Shown one piece after another: positions 5,920 to 13,111 of a DNA stretch of 38,359 bases. Source of the DNA: a virus; the IMG/VR virus record IMGVR_UViG_3300022690_001761, positions 1 to 38,359 of that record, one strand, 5' to 3'. The notes under the pieces were generated by a model, which was not told where the DNA came from, searched no databases, and was given only the letters and a program-made list of their open reading frames with translations. A program made the position numbers and the translations under genes. Numbering within the stretch: position 1 is the stretch's first letter; the number at the start of each line of letters is the position of its first letter.

Positions 5920-8055
5920 ATGGCACTCACTTTAACCACCGAACTTTCCACCGAAAAAGACAAACAAGGCCACAAACCGATACTATTGATCAACTTCAAA
6001 GACTTATCGATCCGGGTTGGCTCAAGAGATTATACACTTGGAGCCGATGCTTATCTTGATTTTATTCGACTTGGTTCCATCGGATCAATATCTCAATCGA
6101 TACCACAGTTGTTAAATCGAATTTCCAGTGTATCGACTATTGTATTTTCACAACCAGATTATAGAGGGAATTTAAGGAATGCTTATTTGGGTGCCGATAC
6201 AGATTTAACAGAATCGGCGGTTGAAATCGGATTGAAATTTGATACTGCATTGAATAATGCGGCTGACAATTTAATTCTATTCGATGGCTTTGTAGGCAGT
6301 TATAATGAATCGCAAGACGTATTAAAAATGAATCTGGAGACCAGGCACTATAAAAACCTTCCACCATTACCGCAAACATTAATCGTGGATGTAAATCCTG
6401 GGAGTGATATAAAAAATCGAAATATCGCTATTCCATTGCAATACGGTGATTTTTCATCTGTAATCGATTTTACTTTTTTCGGTGATTTTAATACCCTGGG
6501 GAATGGTTTAGCTATTGTGCCTTACAATCGGAGTGATCCTTCCACGTCACCCGGCAGTGATGGCGATAAATTATTTTTTAGTATATCCTCACATTTGATG
6601 AATCAGGTTCCTGCTGACAACTTTGGCGTTTCTAATGTTCCAGATGCGTTCTATTTTTTCAGGCGCAAGGGTAGGTGGATTCATTTAAATGCTGACAATA
6701 CAACGACAACCAATGCAGCAGGCGGAGCGGAATTTTCGGTTAATCGGCTTAACGGTGATACCGTTCAAGACAATTCAGCCACATTAATTTTATGGGGCGG
6801 TGCTGGTTATTCCGGGGGAGCCGATACTGTGGCCGGCAATATTGATTTGGCGCTGGATGGGTTAAGTGCAACATCTGCATTTGCTGATAGTGGATTTGGA
6901 ACGGCAGTGAAAGTTCAGAATTTCAATATTTCCGGGTTTACTAATGCAGATCAGAAATCAAATCAGCCGGATGGATATTTTTATTTGACGGCCAGAACTG
7001 CTGATGGAACGGCCACTATAAGGAAAAAAAGTGATGATTCTGTGCATGGCACACAAATAATAATAAATGCCGGAACTGCTTTAAATACCTGGGTAAAAAT
7101 CCCGATGGCTGCGCCCGATACAATTCCACTGGAAGATTTAAATGATTTTTATATAACAGTTGAAACGACGAATGCCGGCAGAATAGAAATAGCCGGTTTA
7201 ATATTCGCAGTGGATTTGCAACCTTATGATTCTGGAAGCGATGAACAGGCGTTATATTGTAAGTGTATTGGCCGGGAATTTGAATCGACGTTTGATGGTA
7301 GATATACTTTAGGAAATGCCATCACTACACCATCGACTTTTATAGAATCTCTATTTCGAGATGAATTTGGATTTACTGCAATAAATACCGATTCGTTTGA
7401 CAGATTTGAAACTACTTCCAGTTCGGAAATTATATCATCATCGATATTCAGACAGCAATCAGGTGAGAATATTTTAAGGGATATATCGCAAGGATTTGGT
7501 GTTGGAATCACGATAACGCCAACCGGCCAAGCTTTGGTTGTTAATTCAGATCCGACACAAGTATTTTCTGATTCGGGAACCGACACGCCGGGAGATGAGG
7601 ATATTTTCACTGATTCGGTATCAATTACAAGCAATTCATTCGATCAACATCCGATAATGAGAGGAACCTTTCAAAAATCGAGAAGTGATCCCAGGGGCAT
7701 CGTAAAACGCCGTGCGATGGATTACGGGCGATTATTCACATCAGACTACCTCTTTACCCAATTTGATGGCACAGGGGATGTTTCGAGTAGCCAAAACAAC
7801 TATATTTCAAATGCTGTGGCGGCGGGATTGACAAATTCAAGGATTGTTACTTGGTTGAATAATCAGAAATGGATTTTGAGCTTTAGAACTTATTTTAATG
7901 GGATTTCATTACAGTTGGGCGACGTGAAAAATGTAAGACATGATGATCTTGCCGATATAATTTTAGATAATCCGGTTAATTCTCAAAAATGGGTATTGCT
8001 GAGCCCTGAATTTCGATGGGATGGAACTATGAGGTTGTCTTTTATTGAGTTGTGA
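5920..8055 (+). CDS. Large tail/baseplate protein, 711 aa
   Basis: A long beta-rich virion-type protein without a signal peptide. Residues 100-180 (LILFDGFVGSYNESQD followed by MNLETRHYKNLPPLP) resemble the region of baseplate or tail-hub proteins that maps a rotated or offset domain. The middle (about 250-420) looks like a carbohydrate-binding or jelly-roll insertion (FYFFRRKGRW, GYFYLTARTADG). The C-terminal 250 residues are again hub-like, ending RLSFIEL. By size and position it is probably a central tail-tip protein. No catalytic motif is seen, and the hub assignment is inference. Confidence 0.65.
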   Translation: MALTLTTELSTEKDKQGHKPILLINFKDLSIRVGSRDYTLGADAYLDFIRLGSIGSISQSIPQLLNRISSVSTIVFSQPDYRGNLRNAYLGADTDLTESAVEIGLKFDTALNNAADNLILFDGFVGSYNESQDVLKMNLETRHYKNLPPLPQTLIVDVNPGSDIKNRNIAIPLQYGDFSSVIDFTFFGDFNTLGNGLAIVPYNRSDPSTSPGSDGDKLFFSISSHLMNQVPADNFGVSNVPDAFYFFRRKGRWIHLNADNTTTTNAAGGAEFSVNRLNGDTVQDNSATLILWGGAGYSGGADTVAGNIDLALDGLSATSAFADSGFGTAVKVQNFNISGFTNADQKSNQPDGYFYLTARTADGTATIRKKSDDSVHGTQIIINAGTALNTWVKIPMAAPDTIPLEDLNDFYITVETTNAGRIEIAGLIFAVDLQPYDSGSDEQALYCKCIGREFESTFDGRYTLGNAITTPSTFIESLFRDEFGFTAINTDSFDRFETTSSSEIISSSIFRQQSGENILRDISQGFGVGITITPTGQALVVNSDPTQVFSDSGTDTPGDEDIFTDSVSITSNSFDQHPIMRGTFQKSRSDPRGIVKRRAMDYGRLFTSDYLFTQFDGTGDVSSSQNNYISNAVAAGLTNSRIVTWLNNQKWILSFRTYFNGISLQLGDVKNVRHDDLADIILDNPVNSQKWVLLSPEFRWDGTMRLSFIEL

Positions 8056-8068
8056 CAAAAGAGAAAGT

Positions 8069-8089
8069 GTAGTTAATAAAATTAACTAC
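8069..8089. repeat. 9-bp inverted repeat between convergent genes
   Basis: GTAGTTAAT and ATTAACTAC are separated by three A residues, just after the tail gene stop and overlapping the 3' end of the antisense methyltransferase gene. It could act as a weak bidirectional terminator, though no U-run follows. The half TAGTTAATA recurs at the other edge of the cassette (near 8680). Confidence 0.45.
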
Positions 8090-8657
8090 GATTAATCATC
8101 CTAAGCTGGTATAATCTACATCTTAATGGAAACAATAACCTGAACAAAGGCCTTATCCCTGTAAAATATCTTCTTAGTGGCGGCCATAATACAGCCGTTT
8201 TTTTGCTTTTTATGATTTTGTAACCAGCCATTTCAAATAGTTTTTCTGCACGTGTTCTCCCATATTCGTGAAAATGCTCATTTGTCCATAACCATTGCGG
8301 GCGCCCAGACGGAAACGATAAAAAGACATCTACACCATCATCGATATAAAACTTGATTATCTCTAAAAACAGGAGTGGATTACAAAGGTGTTCTAATACT
8401 TCAAAGCAAAATACGGTTTTATATTTAACATCTGAGTTTTTAAGAAACCACTTATCATTATAATCTCCTTTCGTTTCAAACATTTCTGCGTCTGGGAATG
8501 CTTCTTTTTCAAAATCACCAAGACCAAAAACCAAAACTGGATTTTGAAACGTTCCTACAAAGTTTCTCCAAATACCTATCCGTCGTGGGCTAAATCCCCA
8601 GGTCTGGTTATTAAAGTAAAATTTACTCCTTTGGCTAAACATAACTTCATCTGCCAT
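8082..8657 (-). CDS. SAM-dependent methyltransferase-like protein, 191 aa
   Basis: The core matches class I methyltransferases of the Methyltransf_11/23 type: a first strand and glycine loop (VLVFGLGDF, atypical), an acidic residue after the second strand, then FCFEVLEHLCNPLLFL and later FLSFPSGRPQWLW, HFHEYGR and a LFEMAGYKII helix. The EVLEH and HFHEY motifs are typical of small-molecule or glycan methyltransferases. The glycine motif is degenerate, so activity is uncertain. It sits antisense between a tail gene and a copy of that gene's 3' end, which suggests it was gained as a cassette. Possible roles are tail or surface-glycan modification. Confidence 0.6.
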   Translation of the reverse strand: MADEVMFSQRSKFYFNNQTWGFSPRRIGIWRNFVGTFQNPVLVFGLGDFEKEAFPDAEMFETKGDYNDKWFLKNSDVKYKTVFCFEVLEHLCNPLLFLEIIKFYIDDGVDVFLSFPSGRPQWLWTNEHFHEYGRTRAEKLFEMAGYKIIKSKKTAVLWPPLRRYFTGIRPLFRLLFPLRCRLYQLRMINRS

Positions 8658-8693
8658 TATAAATTCTCTTTAAATAAGTAGTTAATAGTAAAG

Positions 8694-8720
8694 ATGAAAT
8701 TGAGTTTTATTGAGCTTTAA
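8694..8720 (+). pseudogene. Orphan copy of the large tail gene's 3' end
   Basis: A plus-strand stretch reads KLSFIEL then stop, matching the C-terminus RLSFIEL of the 711-aa tail protein (8035-8055). At DNA level 16 of 21 bases agree and the differences are mostly synonymous, so this is a diverged homologue's end rather than a fresh duplication. It lies on the far side of the methyltransferase cassette. Confidence 0.65.
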
Positions 8721-9216
8721 GTAATTTTTCTTGAGGAAAAATTAAAGTGGTTTCATCTATGAAATAAAATAAACTTGAAAATTCTTCATATTGAGAATAT
8801 TTTTCTCTCCATATTTTTATCTCTTGTTTCGCTTGCTCTAATATTTGTTGGCGTAGGTCAATGTCATTTAACACTTTAGCCGTTGTTTCATAATATCGAT
8901 TAGAATTTTTCTTTATATTCAAAAATGCTCGAATCGGAACATCTACTTTTTCCTCCCCATATTTTACAACTACTAAAAGACGTAGCATTTTCCCGGCTAT
9001 GTCAAGCCTATATGCGTGACCTGCCTTTTCGTCATTCCATTCAAAACATTTATACAGAGGTGATTTTATATGTTCTGCATTTTTAACAATTAAATCTTGA
9101 GACAAAATTCCATTGTTTTCTTCTTTAATTTTCTCTAAATAATCACCTATTTCTTGGGCATTGCTACCATTAAAACTATTTACTTTCCATCCATAAATGG
9201 GTTTTAAATCATTCAT
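8707..9216 (-). CDS. Unknown phage protein, 169 aa
   Basis: I start at the ATG giving MNDLKPIYGW, which has AAAGG upstream; the longer frame extends into the pentamer array and is not credible. The protein is soluble and mixed alpha/beta (MLRLLVVVKYGEEKVDVPIRAFL), with a helical stretch that includes RQQILEQAKQEIKIW. It ends within the orphan copy of the tail gene 3' end. No family is recognised. The CNNGC array lies directly upstream of it. Confidence 0.5.
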   Translation of the reverse strand: MNDLKPIYGWKVNSFNGSNAQEIGDYLEKIKEENNGILSQDLIVKNAEHIKSPLYKCFEWNDEKAGHAYRLDIAGKMLRLLVVVKYGEEKVDVPIRAFLNIKKNSNRYYETTAKVLNDIDLRQQILEQAKQEIKIWREKYSQYEEFSSLFYFIDETTLIFPQEKLLKAQ

Positions 9217-9242
9217 TTTATACCTTTCGTTTTTATTATTTC

Positions 9243-9662
9243 CGTGCCTGCCTTGCCTTACCGCGCCGCGCCATGCCAAGTCATACCCTGCCCTGCCTCA
9301 ACTGCCAAGCCATGCCCTGCCTCAACTGCCAAGCCATGCCAGGCCTCACCAAAACGCGACTCGCTCAGCCTCGCCGCGCACTGCATCGCCCTAACTGCCC
9401 TGCCTAACCTCACCAAGCCGAGCCGTGAAACACCGCGCCTTGCCTCAACTGCCTTGCCTTACCGCGCCGCGCCTCGTACTGCCGGGACTGGCCATGCCAT
9501 GATACACCGTGCCTCAACTGCCTTGCCTTGCTCTGTCGCGCATTGCCTTGCCTTGCCCTAACAAGCCTCGCCCTGCCTCAACTGCCAAGCCTTGCATTGC
9601 CTAGCCTAGCTCTGCTCAGCCTTGCCTAGCTTTGTCCTAACTGCCTTGCCGAGCCTTGCCCA
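9243..9662. repeat. Degenerate CNNGC pentanucleotide array, about 80 units
   Basis: Nearly every five bases match C-N-N-G-C over about 420 bp (for example CTTGC CGCGC CATGC CCTGC), with occasional A or T at the last two positions. The phase slips mainly at seven 9-base units of the form C(C/T)(C/T)AACTGC. The array is far richer in G+C than its surroundings. Five-base periodicity excludes a protein-coding explanation. It lies between two minus-strand genes, so a transcript would read GCNNG repeats. Function unknown. Confidence 0.85.
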
Positions 9663-9686
9663 TCGTTATTTAATTTAATAATATTA

Positions 9687-10259
9687 CTATACAATACTAA
9701 ACTTCCCGAAATTACCATTTTTTTCTGGTCTCCAATCTCCGACTCCTACGCCAAAACCAGCAAGATAAAAAAGATTAGTAATTTGCTCCGCACTTATTAC
9801 GGTAGAATTAAATTCTATAATCAATTCAGTAGACCATTCTTTAAATTCTGGTCTATAACGAATATCGGCTCCACCAGTTGCAACTCTCACCATATCTTCT
9901 CTCATACTGGGAGTACCTTCAATTTTTACAAATTCGTTATTAATATGAAACATTCTTCGTGCATCAGTCATATTTATTCCCGCGTCTTTGGCGGCTCTGA
10001 CTGCTGCATTTTTGAATGCAATTGCAGGAAACCCATATCCACCATCGGGATGATTATAAAAACAATCTTTATATTCATTTTCTGGATTTCGTTTTACCCT
10101 GCCCTGTATCGGTTTACCTTCACCTTTATCTTGGATTGCTTTTTTAGCTTTTGCAGCCCATTTATGAACAATTAATGCAGTATCACCTTTTATGTTTAAT
10201 ATTAATGTTCCGATTTTTAATTGTGGAATTTCAATAATTTCAGTCTGTGATTTTTTCAT
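9687..10259 (-). CDS. Conserved phage protein, RAMP-like C-terminus, 190 aa
   Basis: Charged and mixed alpha/beta, starting MKKSQTEIIEIPQL. The middle has FPAIAFKNAAVRAAKDAG. The C-terminus ends FGVGVGDWRPEKNGNFGKF, close to the glycine-rich loop of RAMP-fold proteins (Cas5/Cas6/Cas7 superfamily). I recall similar uncharacterised proteins in many phages, but I cannot name the family. The RAMP comparison rests on the loop pattern alone. An intrinsic terminator lies just upstream, and the pentamer array just downstream. Confidence 0.6.
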   Translation of the reverse strand: MKKSQTEIIEIPQLKIGTLILNIKGDTALIVHKWAAKAKKAIQDKGEGKPIQGRVKRNPENEYKDCFYNHPDGGYGFPAIAFKNAAVRAAKDAGINMTDARRMFHINNEFVKIEGTPSMREDMVRVATGGADIRYRPEFKEWSTELIIEFNSTVISAEQITNLFYLAGFGVGVGDWRPEKNGNFGKFSIV

Positions 10260-10276
10260 GTTTTCCTCTCGTTTTT

Positions 10277-10301
10277 AAAAAAGCGGAAAACCCCGTTCCG
10301 C
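10277..10301 (-). terminator. Intrinsic terminator, minus strand
   Basis: On the minus strand GCGGAA and TTCCGC form a hairpin around CGGGGTT, followed by six T residues. It would end transcripts from the small genes upstream (10382-11732) just before the RAMP-like gene, whose RBS (GAGAGGAAAAC) follows. Confidence 0.65.
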
Positions 10302-10381
10302 CAGGATAATCCGCTCAACAAAACATCTTAACTAACCCAAATCATAGTTGTAAATTGAGGTTAATTAATAACTACTACCAA

Positions 10382-10534
10382 TTAATCATAAACAAAATTT
10401 AATAATAACACAGAGTGCTTGCGTTTACGCTCACCAGCTTTTTTGATCGCATCATCTCCTTTTAGTTTACTTGGTTTCAAAAAATAACTCTCCAAAAAAC
10501 TTATTATTCCAACCACTAAAATAATTAAACCCAT
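10382..10534 (-). CDS. Small membrane protein, 50 aa
   Basis: Hydrophobic N-terminus (start MGLIILVVGIISFLESYF) forming one membrane segment, followed by a lysine/arginine-rich cytoplasmic-type tail (KKAGERKRKH). It is near the 3' end of the minus-strand run that begins at 11732. No function known. Confidence 0.4.
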   Translation of the reverse strand: MGLIILVVGIISFLESYFLKPSKLKGDDAIKKAGERKRKHSVLLLNFVYD

Positions 10535-10543
10535 CGTAATGAG

Positions 10544-10657
10544 TTAATAGTTAAATAAAATTAAACTATCCTTGTAAGTGTTATTATATGAAATATTTAA
10601 ATGAACACCTTTGCCATTTAAATATTCATTAGGTTTAAACTGTAATGGATATGTCAT
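10544..10657 (-). CDS. Small coupled protein, 37 aa
   Basis: Its ATG overlaps the upstream stop (ATGA), so it is translationally coupled. The protein (start MTYPLQFKPNEYL) is polar and strand-like. A perfect 12-bp inverted repeat (AATATTTAAATG at 10592-10603 and its complement at 10615-10626) lies within the coding sequence and may form a hairpin in the mRNA. Unknown function. Confidence 0.4.
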   Translation of the reverse strand: MTYPLQFKPNEYLNGKGVHLNISYNNTYKDSLILFNY

Positions 10658-10869
10658 TTTGGAATAATAATATCAAAATTATTGGATGCTGCAATATCAA
10701 TTGCTTTTTGAAGTGCTGACGTATTCCATTCCCCGCTTGAATCAGGTGAAATCATTGGAACGAGATAATGACGTATTTTATCCTCCGGCTTAAATATTAC
10801 TATTGACATTAACATGCCTAATATTATTCCAACAACAAATATAATTATTTTAGAAAAATATTGCTTCAT
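10654..10869 (-). CDS. Membrane-anchored protein, 71 aa
   Basis: Start at MKQYFSKII, since GGAAGGAAATAGT sits directly upstream; the longer frame would place the start within the RBS. Residues 6-26 are one membrane helix, followed by FKPEDKIRHYLVPM and a soluble C-terminus with a helix (ALQKAIDIAAS). Topology suggests a small protein with a soluble tail on the outer face. No family recognised. Confidence 0.5.
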   Translation of the reverse strand: MKQYFSKIIIFVVGIILGMLMSIVIFKPEDKIRHYLVPMISPDSSGEWNTSALQKAIDIAASNNFDIIIPK

Positions 10870-10870
10870 A

Positions 10871-11098
10871 CTATTTCCTTCCATTTTTAAACCGTATTAA
10901 TAAATCCTCAAAATCCAATTCGTAAAACGTGTCATTTTCTGTTTCAACTAAGTTATATTTTAGTTCTTGAATTTCAAAACGTTTACCGGATATTATTGTA
11001 GTATATTTTTCCGGCAGGGAATGAATTATTGAATTCTCTTTTTTATTTATACCCCCTATTCTATAGCCGAATAAAATAATGTCAATAAAGCCATTCAT
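10871..11098 (-). CDS. Unknown protein, 75 aa
   Basis: Mixed strand/helix protein (start MNGFIDIILFGYR) with an acidic C-terminal half (ETENDTFYELDFEDLL). It belongs to the run of closely spaced minus-strand genes. No family recognised. Confidence 0.45.
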   Translation of the reverse strand: MNGFIDIILFGYRIGGINKKENSIIHSLPEKYTTIISGKRFEIQELKYNLVETENDTFYELDFEDLLIRFKNGRK

Positions 11099-11106
11099 AA
11101 TAATCT

Positions 11107-11316
11107 CTATTGGATATTTTTTTTAATTTGGCCATTTATTATACTATTTCTATTATTTTCTAAGAAATATGAACCACTAGTGAGCACGAAAAAAAGTCTT
11201 TCTGACCAATCCAATACTTGATTTCCTGAACAAATATAGTTCTGATTCATTTCCTTGGCGATTTTTAATGCGATATGAAATCTTTCTTTATCTGTCCATT
11301 CTTTACTTATCTTCAT
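11107..11316 (-). CDS. Unknown protein, 69 aa
   Basis: Its ATG overlaps the stop of the GIY-YIG-like gene (ATGA), so the two are coupled. Helical start (MKISKEWTDKERFHIALKIA), then aromatic and polar. No family recognised. Confidence 0.45.
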   Translation of the reverse strand: MKISKEWTDKERFHIALKIAKEMNQNYICSGNQVLDWSERLFFVLTSGSYFLENNRNSIINGQIKKNIQ

Positions 11317-11732
11317 ATTAATTTAAACCTCTTTTTTTTCTTAATCATTAACTCCGCTTTCGATTCTTCTATTGCTTGAAGGCAAATAGAAATATGACAA
11401 GCAAAAAATTCCCGGTATTTATTTACCCTATAGACTTTAAGTTTTTTATGTGCAAGGTTTTCTATTTTTTCAGCGAATTTAGGGGGAACTTTAAAAGAAT
11501 ATTCAACCTTAAATTTAGTAGGAACACCGGTGATTTCCTCAAATAATTCCCAAGCCCGGTCTTTTGGCAGCCTCAAGGTATGCCCGAGTTTATAAATCGG
11601 AGTTGAATCGTTTAAATGAAATGCCGGATTTGACAAAAGGTAAACATACCCTATTCCTTTACCGATTTTTTCTGATTTTAGAATACGCTTTTTATTGATT
11701 GTGAATTTACGCTTTTTTCTAATGAATTTCAT
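11313..11732 (-). CDS. GIY-YIG-superfamily protein (T5orf172/MUG113 type), 139 aa
   Basis: After a very basic N-terminus (residues 1-24), GYVYLLSNPAF (27-37) and IYKLGHT (45-51) form the two-strand signature of the GIY-YIG fold. RLPKDRAWELFEEITGVP follows, as in the T5orf172/MUG113 group, and then the helix with AEKIENLAHKKL and YREFF. Members of the fold cut DNA, but these small phage versions are mostly uncharacterised. It overlaps the next gene by four bases. The family call is from recognised motifs; nuclease activity is inference. Confidence 0.7.
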   Translation of the reverse strand: MKFIRKKRKFTINKKRILKSEKIGKGIGYVYLLSNPAFHLNDSTPIYKLGHTLRLPKDRAWELFEEITGVPTKFKVEYSFKVPPKFAEKIENLAHKKLKVYRVNKYREFFACHISICLQAIEESKAELMIKKKKRFKLI

Positions 11733-11735
11733 TAG

Positions 11736-11933
11736 TTATTCCTTAAGTTCATCATTGATCGGAACAAATACATCATTACCCTTTGGGATACGATAAATCC
11801 AACCTCCAGCAACTCGCAATATACGAACATCCTGAAAAATTTTTATTTCATGCAATCTCATTTCGTAAATTAATTGGTTATTTTCGGGAGCATCCAGTAT
11901 CGTAATTATTGTTTCATCATTTCTTTTTTTCAT
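11736..11933 (-). CDS. Unknown protein, 65 aa
   Basis: Small strand-rich protein (TIITILDAPENNQLIYEMRL, then VRILRVAGGWIYRIPKG) that may form a compact beta domain. It lies three bases upstream of the GIY-YIG-like gene in the same direction. No family recognised. Confidence 0.45.
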   Translation of the reverse strand: MKKRNDETIITILDAPENNQLIYEMRLHEIKIFQDVRILRVAGGWIYRIPKGNDVFVPINDELKE

Positions 11934-11936
11934 TAT

Positions 11937-12413
11937 TCAAATCCCTGTAATTACGTCAAATTTAAAATAAACCGGTTTAGACCAAAACGATCGAATAGAA
12001 TGATCTTTAAACTTGGTCGATGCTGTTACATACCATGTTCCTGATGTTAAATCGGGATTTTGGTATACAATTACAACGGTGGTATCATTCAAATAAAAGG
12101 AAGAATCCGGGAAAATAACTTCCTCGATTGTATCGATGCCGGCAACAAAAAACAGTTCGGTCGAGTCGGGTATTACTAATGTATCTTGCTGAGTAAATTC
12201 AATATTGAAACCCTTATTGACTGTTACAAGATCGTTGATTGAAGTATCTACTTTTACAAATCGAAAACTCCAACTTTCAACCCTTCCTGATTGTGTCAAT
12301 TCTATTATGATTGGAGGATATGAAACTATTGCCTGCTCTTGACATGCATCATAAATCAAAATCGAAAGAATAAAAAATATGATTATATTAACTTCTCGAA
12401 ATTTGTTCATCAT
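11937..12413 (-). CDS. Putative exported lipoprotein, 158 aa
   Basis: The N-terminal hydrophobic helix (IIIFFILSILIYDAC) ends with a cysteine at a lipobox-like site, so lipidation is likely though the lipobox is imperfect. The rest is beta-rich with several WS, FRF and TWYV segments, compatible with an Ig or fibronectin-like fold. I chose ATG 12413; a TTG lies one codon further up. Surface lipoproteins encoded by temperate phages often alter phage adsorption, which is a possible role here. Confidence 0.55.
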   Translation of the reverse strand: MMNKFREVNIIIFFILSILIYDACQEQAIVSYPPIIIELTQSGRVESWSFRFVKVDTSINDLVTVNKGFNIEFTQQDTLVIPDSTELFFVAGIDTIEEVIFPDSSFYLNDTTVVIVYQNPDLTSGTWYVTASTKFKDHSIRSFWSKPVYFKFDVITGI

Positions 12414-12672
12414 CAAGTCTTTCTGTTATAATCCATGATTTGTGTTCATTAAAATCTTTCCATCGTTTTCTTCTCAAATAAGTAGTAGGATATGGGAAAT
12501 CATATTTTTCATCTATTTGTTGTGGTAATATTCGGTATATATCGCCACGATCATAACTATGTAATTTTACCCATAATAAATATGCTTTCTTTTTTTCATT
12601 AGATTTTGGTTTACGTGGATATTGTTGCCAAAATTCCATAAATGTTGTTTTGGGATATTTATATTTGTTCAT
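12388..12672 (-). CDS. Possible replication-type protein, 94 aa
   Basis: The segment FMEFWQQYPRKPKSNEKKKAY followed by LWVKL resembles the C-terminal 'F-xx-W-xx-YPRK...A...W-x-KL' pattern found in phage replication organisers and DnaT-like proteins. That would be the only sign of a replication link in this block. The protein is short and the full-length partner is absent, so it may be a domain remnant. It overlaps the lipoprotein gene downstream. Confidence 0.4.
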   Translation of the reverse strand: MNKYKYPKTTFMEFWQQYPRKPKSNEKKKAYLLWVKLHSYDRGDIYRILPQQIDEKYDFPYPTTYLRRKRWKDFNEHKSWIITERLDDEQISRS

Positions 12673-12889
12673 CACTCAAACTTTTTATAAATTCACAGAT
12701 TTGTATTAAGCTATCAGGATAAAAGATAGCCATCGAATTGGGTTCAAATAACCATGTTTTTTTTGAAGGCATATATATTATTAATCCAGCAAATAAATTT
12801 GGTGATTCATTATTAACGGTATACAAATTAATCGTTTTTATTTTTTGAAAAACAGCTTTTTCAATGTGAAATAAATCTTGGATTTTCAT
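12659..12889 (-). CDS. Unknown protein, 76 aa
   Basis: Strand-helix protein (start MKIQDLFHIEKAV) with LFAGLIIYMPSKKTWLF in the centre. It overlaps the next gene's start by fourteen bases, consistent with an operon. No family recognised. Confidence 0.45.
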   Translation of the reverse strand: MKIQDLFHIEKAVFQKIKTINLYTVNNESPNLFAGLIIYMPSKKTWLFEPNSMAIFYPDSLIQICEFIKSLSDEQI

Positions 12890-12893
12890 ATAG

Positions 12894-13094
12894 CTAACAT
12901 TTTAACCGGTTTCGAAAATTAATTGCTATACTGGCAATTTGGTTTAGTTCATGTTTAGGGTCGTCTTTATGTATTCCAATAAGTGCGCCTATCAACTCTA
13001 TAACCTCTTGTAAAAGTCTCATAACCCAATAAAAAGTGGATTTGTTTTGCCACTTATCTTTGTATTTATTCGCATATTTCAAGGCTTCATCCAT
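12894..13094 (-). CDS. MazG-like helical protein, 66 aa
   Basis: Residues 25-60 (LLQEVIELIGALIG then HELNQIASIAINFRNRL) match the E-x-x-E-L and H-E-L-x-Q-I-A pattern of short phage MazG-like or dATP-diphosphohydrolase-like proteins, which are all-helical. The first glutamate pair (EVIEL) could bind metal. At 66 residues it is shorter than active family members, so activity is doubtful. Nearby genes are accessory. Confidence 0.45.
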   Translation of the reverse strand: MDEALKYANKYKDKWQNKSTFYWVMRLLQEVIELIGALIGIHKDDPKHELNQIASIAINFRNRLKC

Positions 13095-13111
13095 TTATAA
13101 AATCCTCATTT

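Noticed and set aside
8249-8254. CACGTG as a further parS core
   Set aside because: Flanks (TCTG...TTCT) do not match the parS palindrome beyond the six-base core.
9197-9561. Plus-strand ORFs across the pentamer array (alanine/proline/leucine-rich)
   Set aside because: The array has a five-base period, so any reading frame is an artefact of low complexity; no RBS and no family-like sequence.
9243-9662. CRISPR array
   Set aside because: Units are five bases with no spacers of 25-40 bases, and no Cas genes are near.
10592-10626. 12-bp inverted repeat as a terminator
   Set aside because: It lies within a coupled small gene and no U-run follows; more likely an mRNA hairpin or chance in AT-rich sequence.
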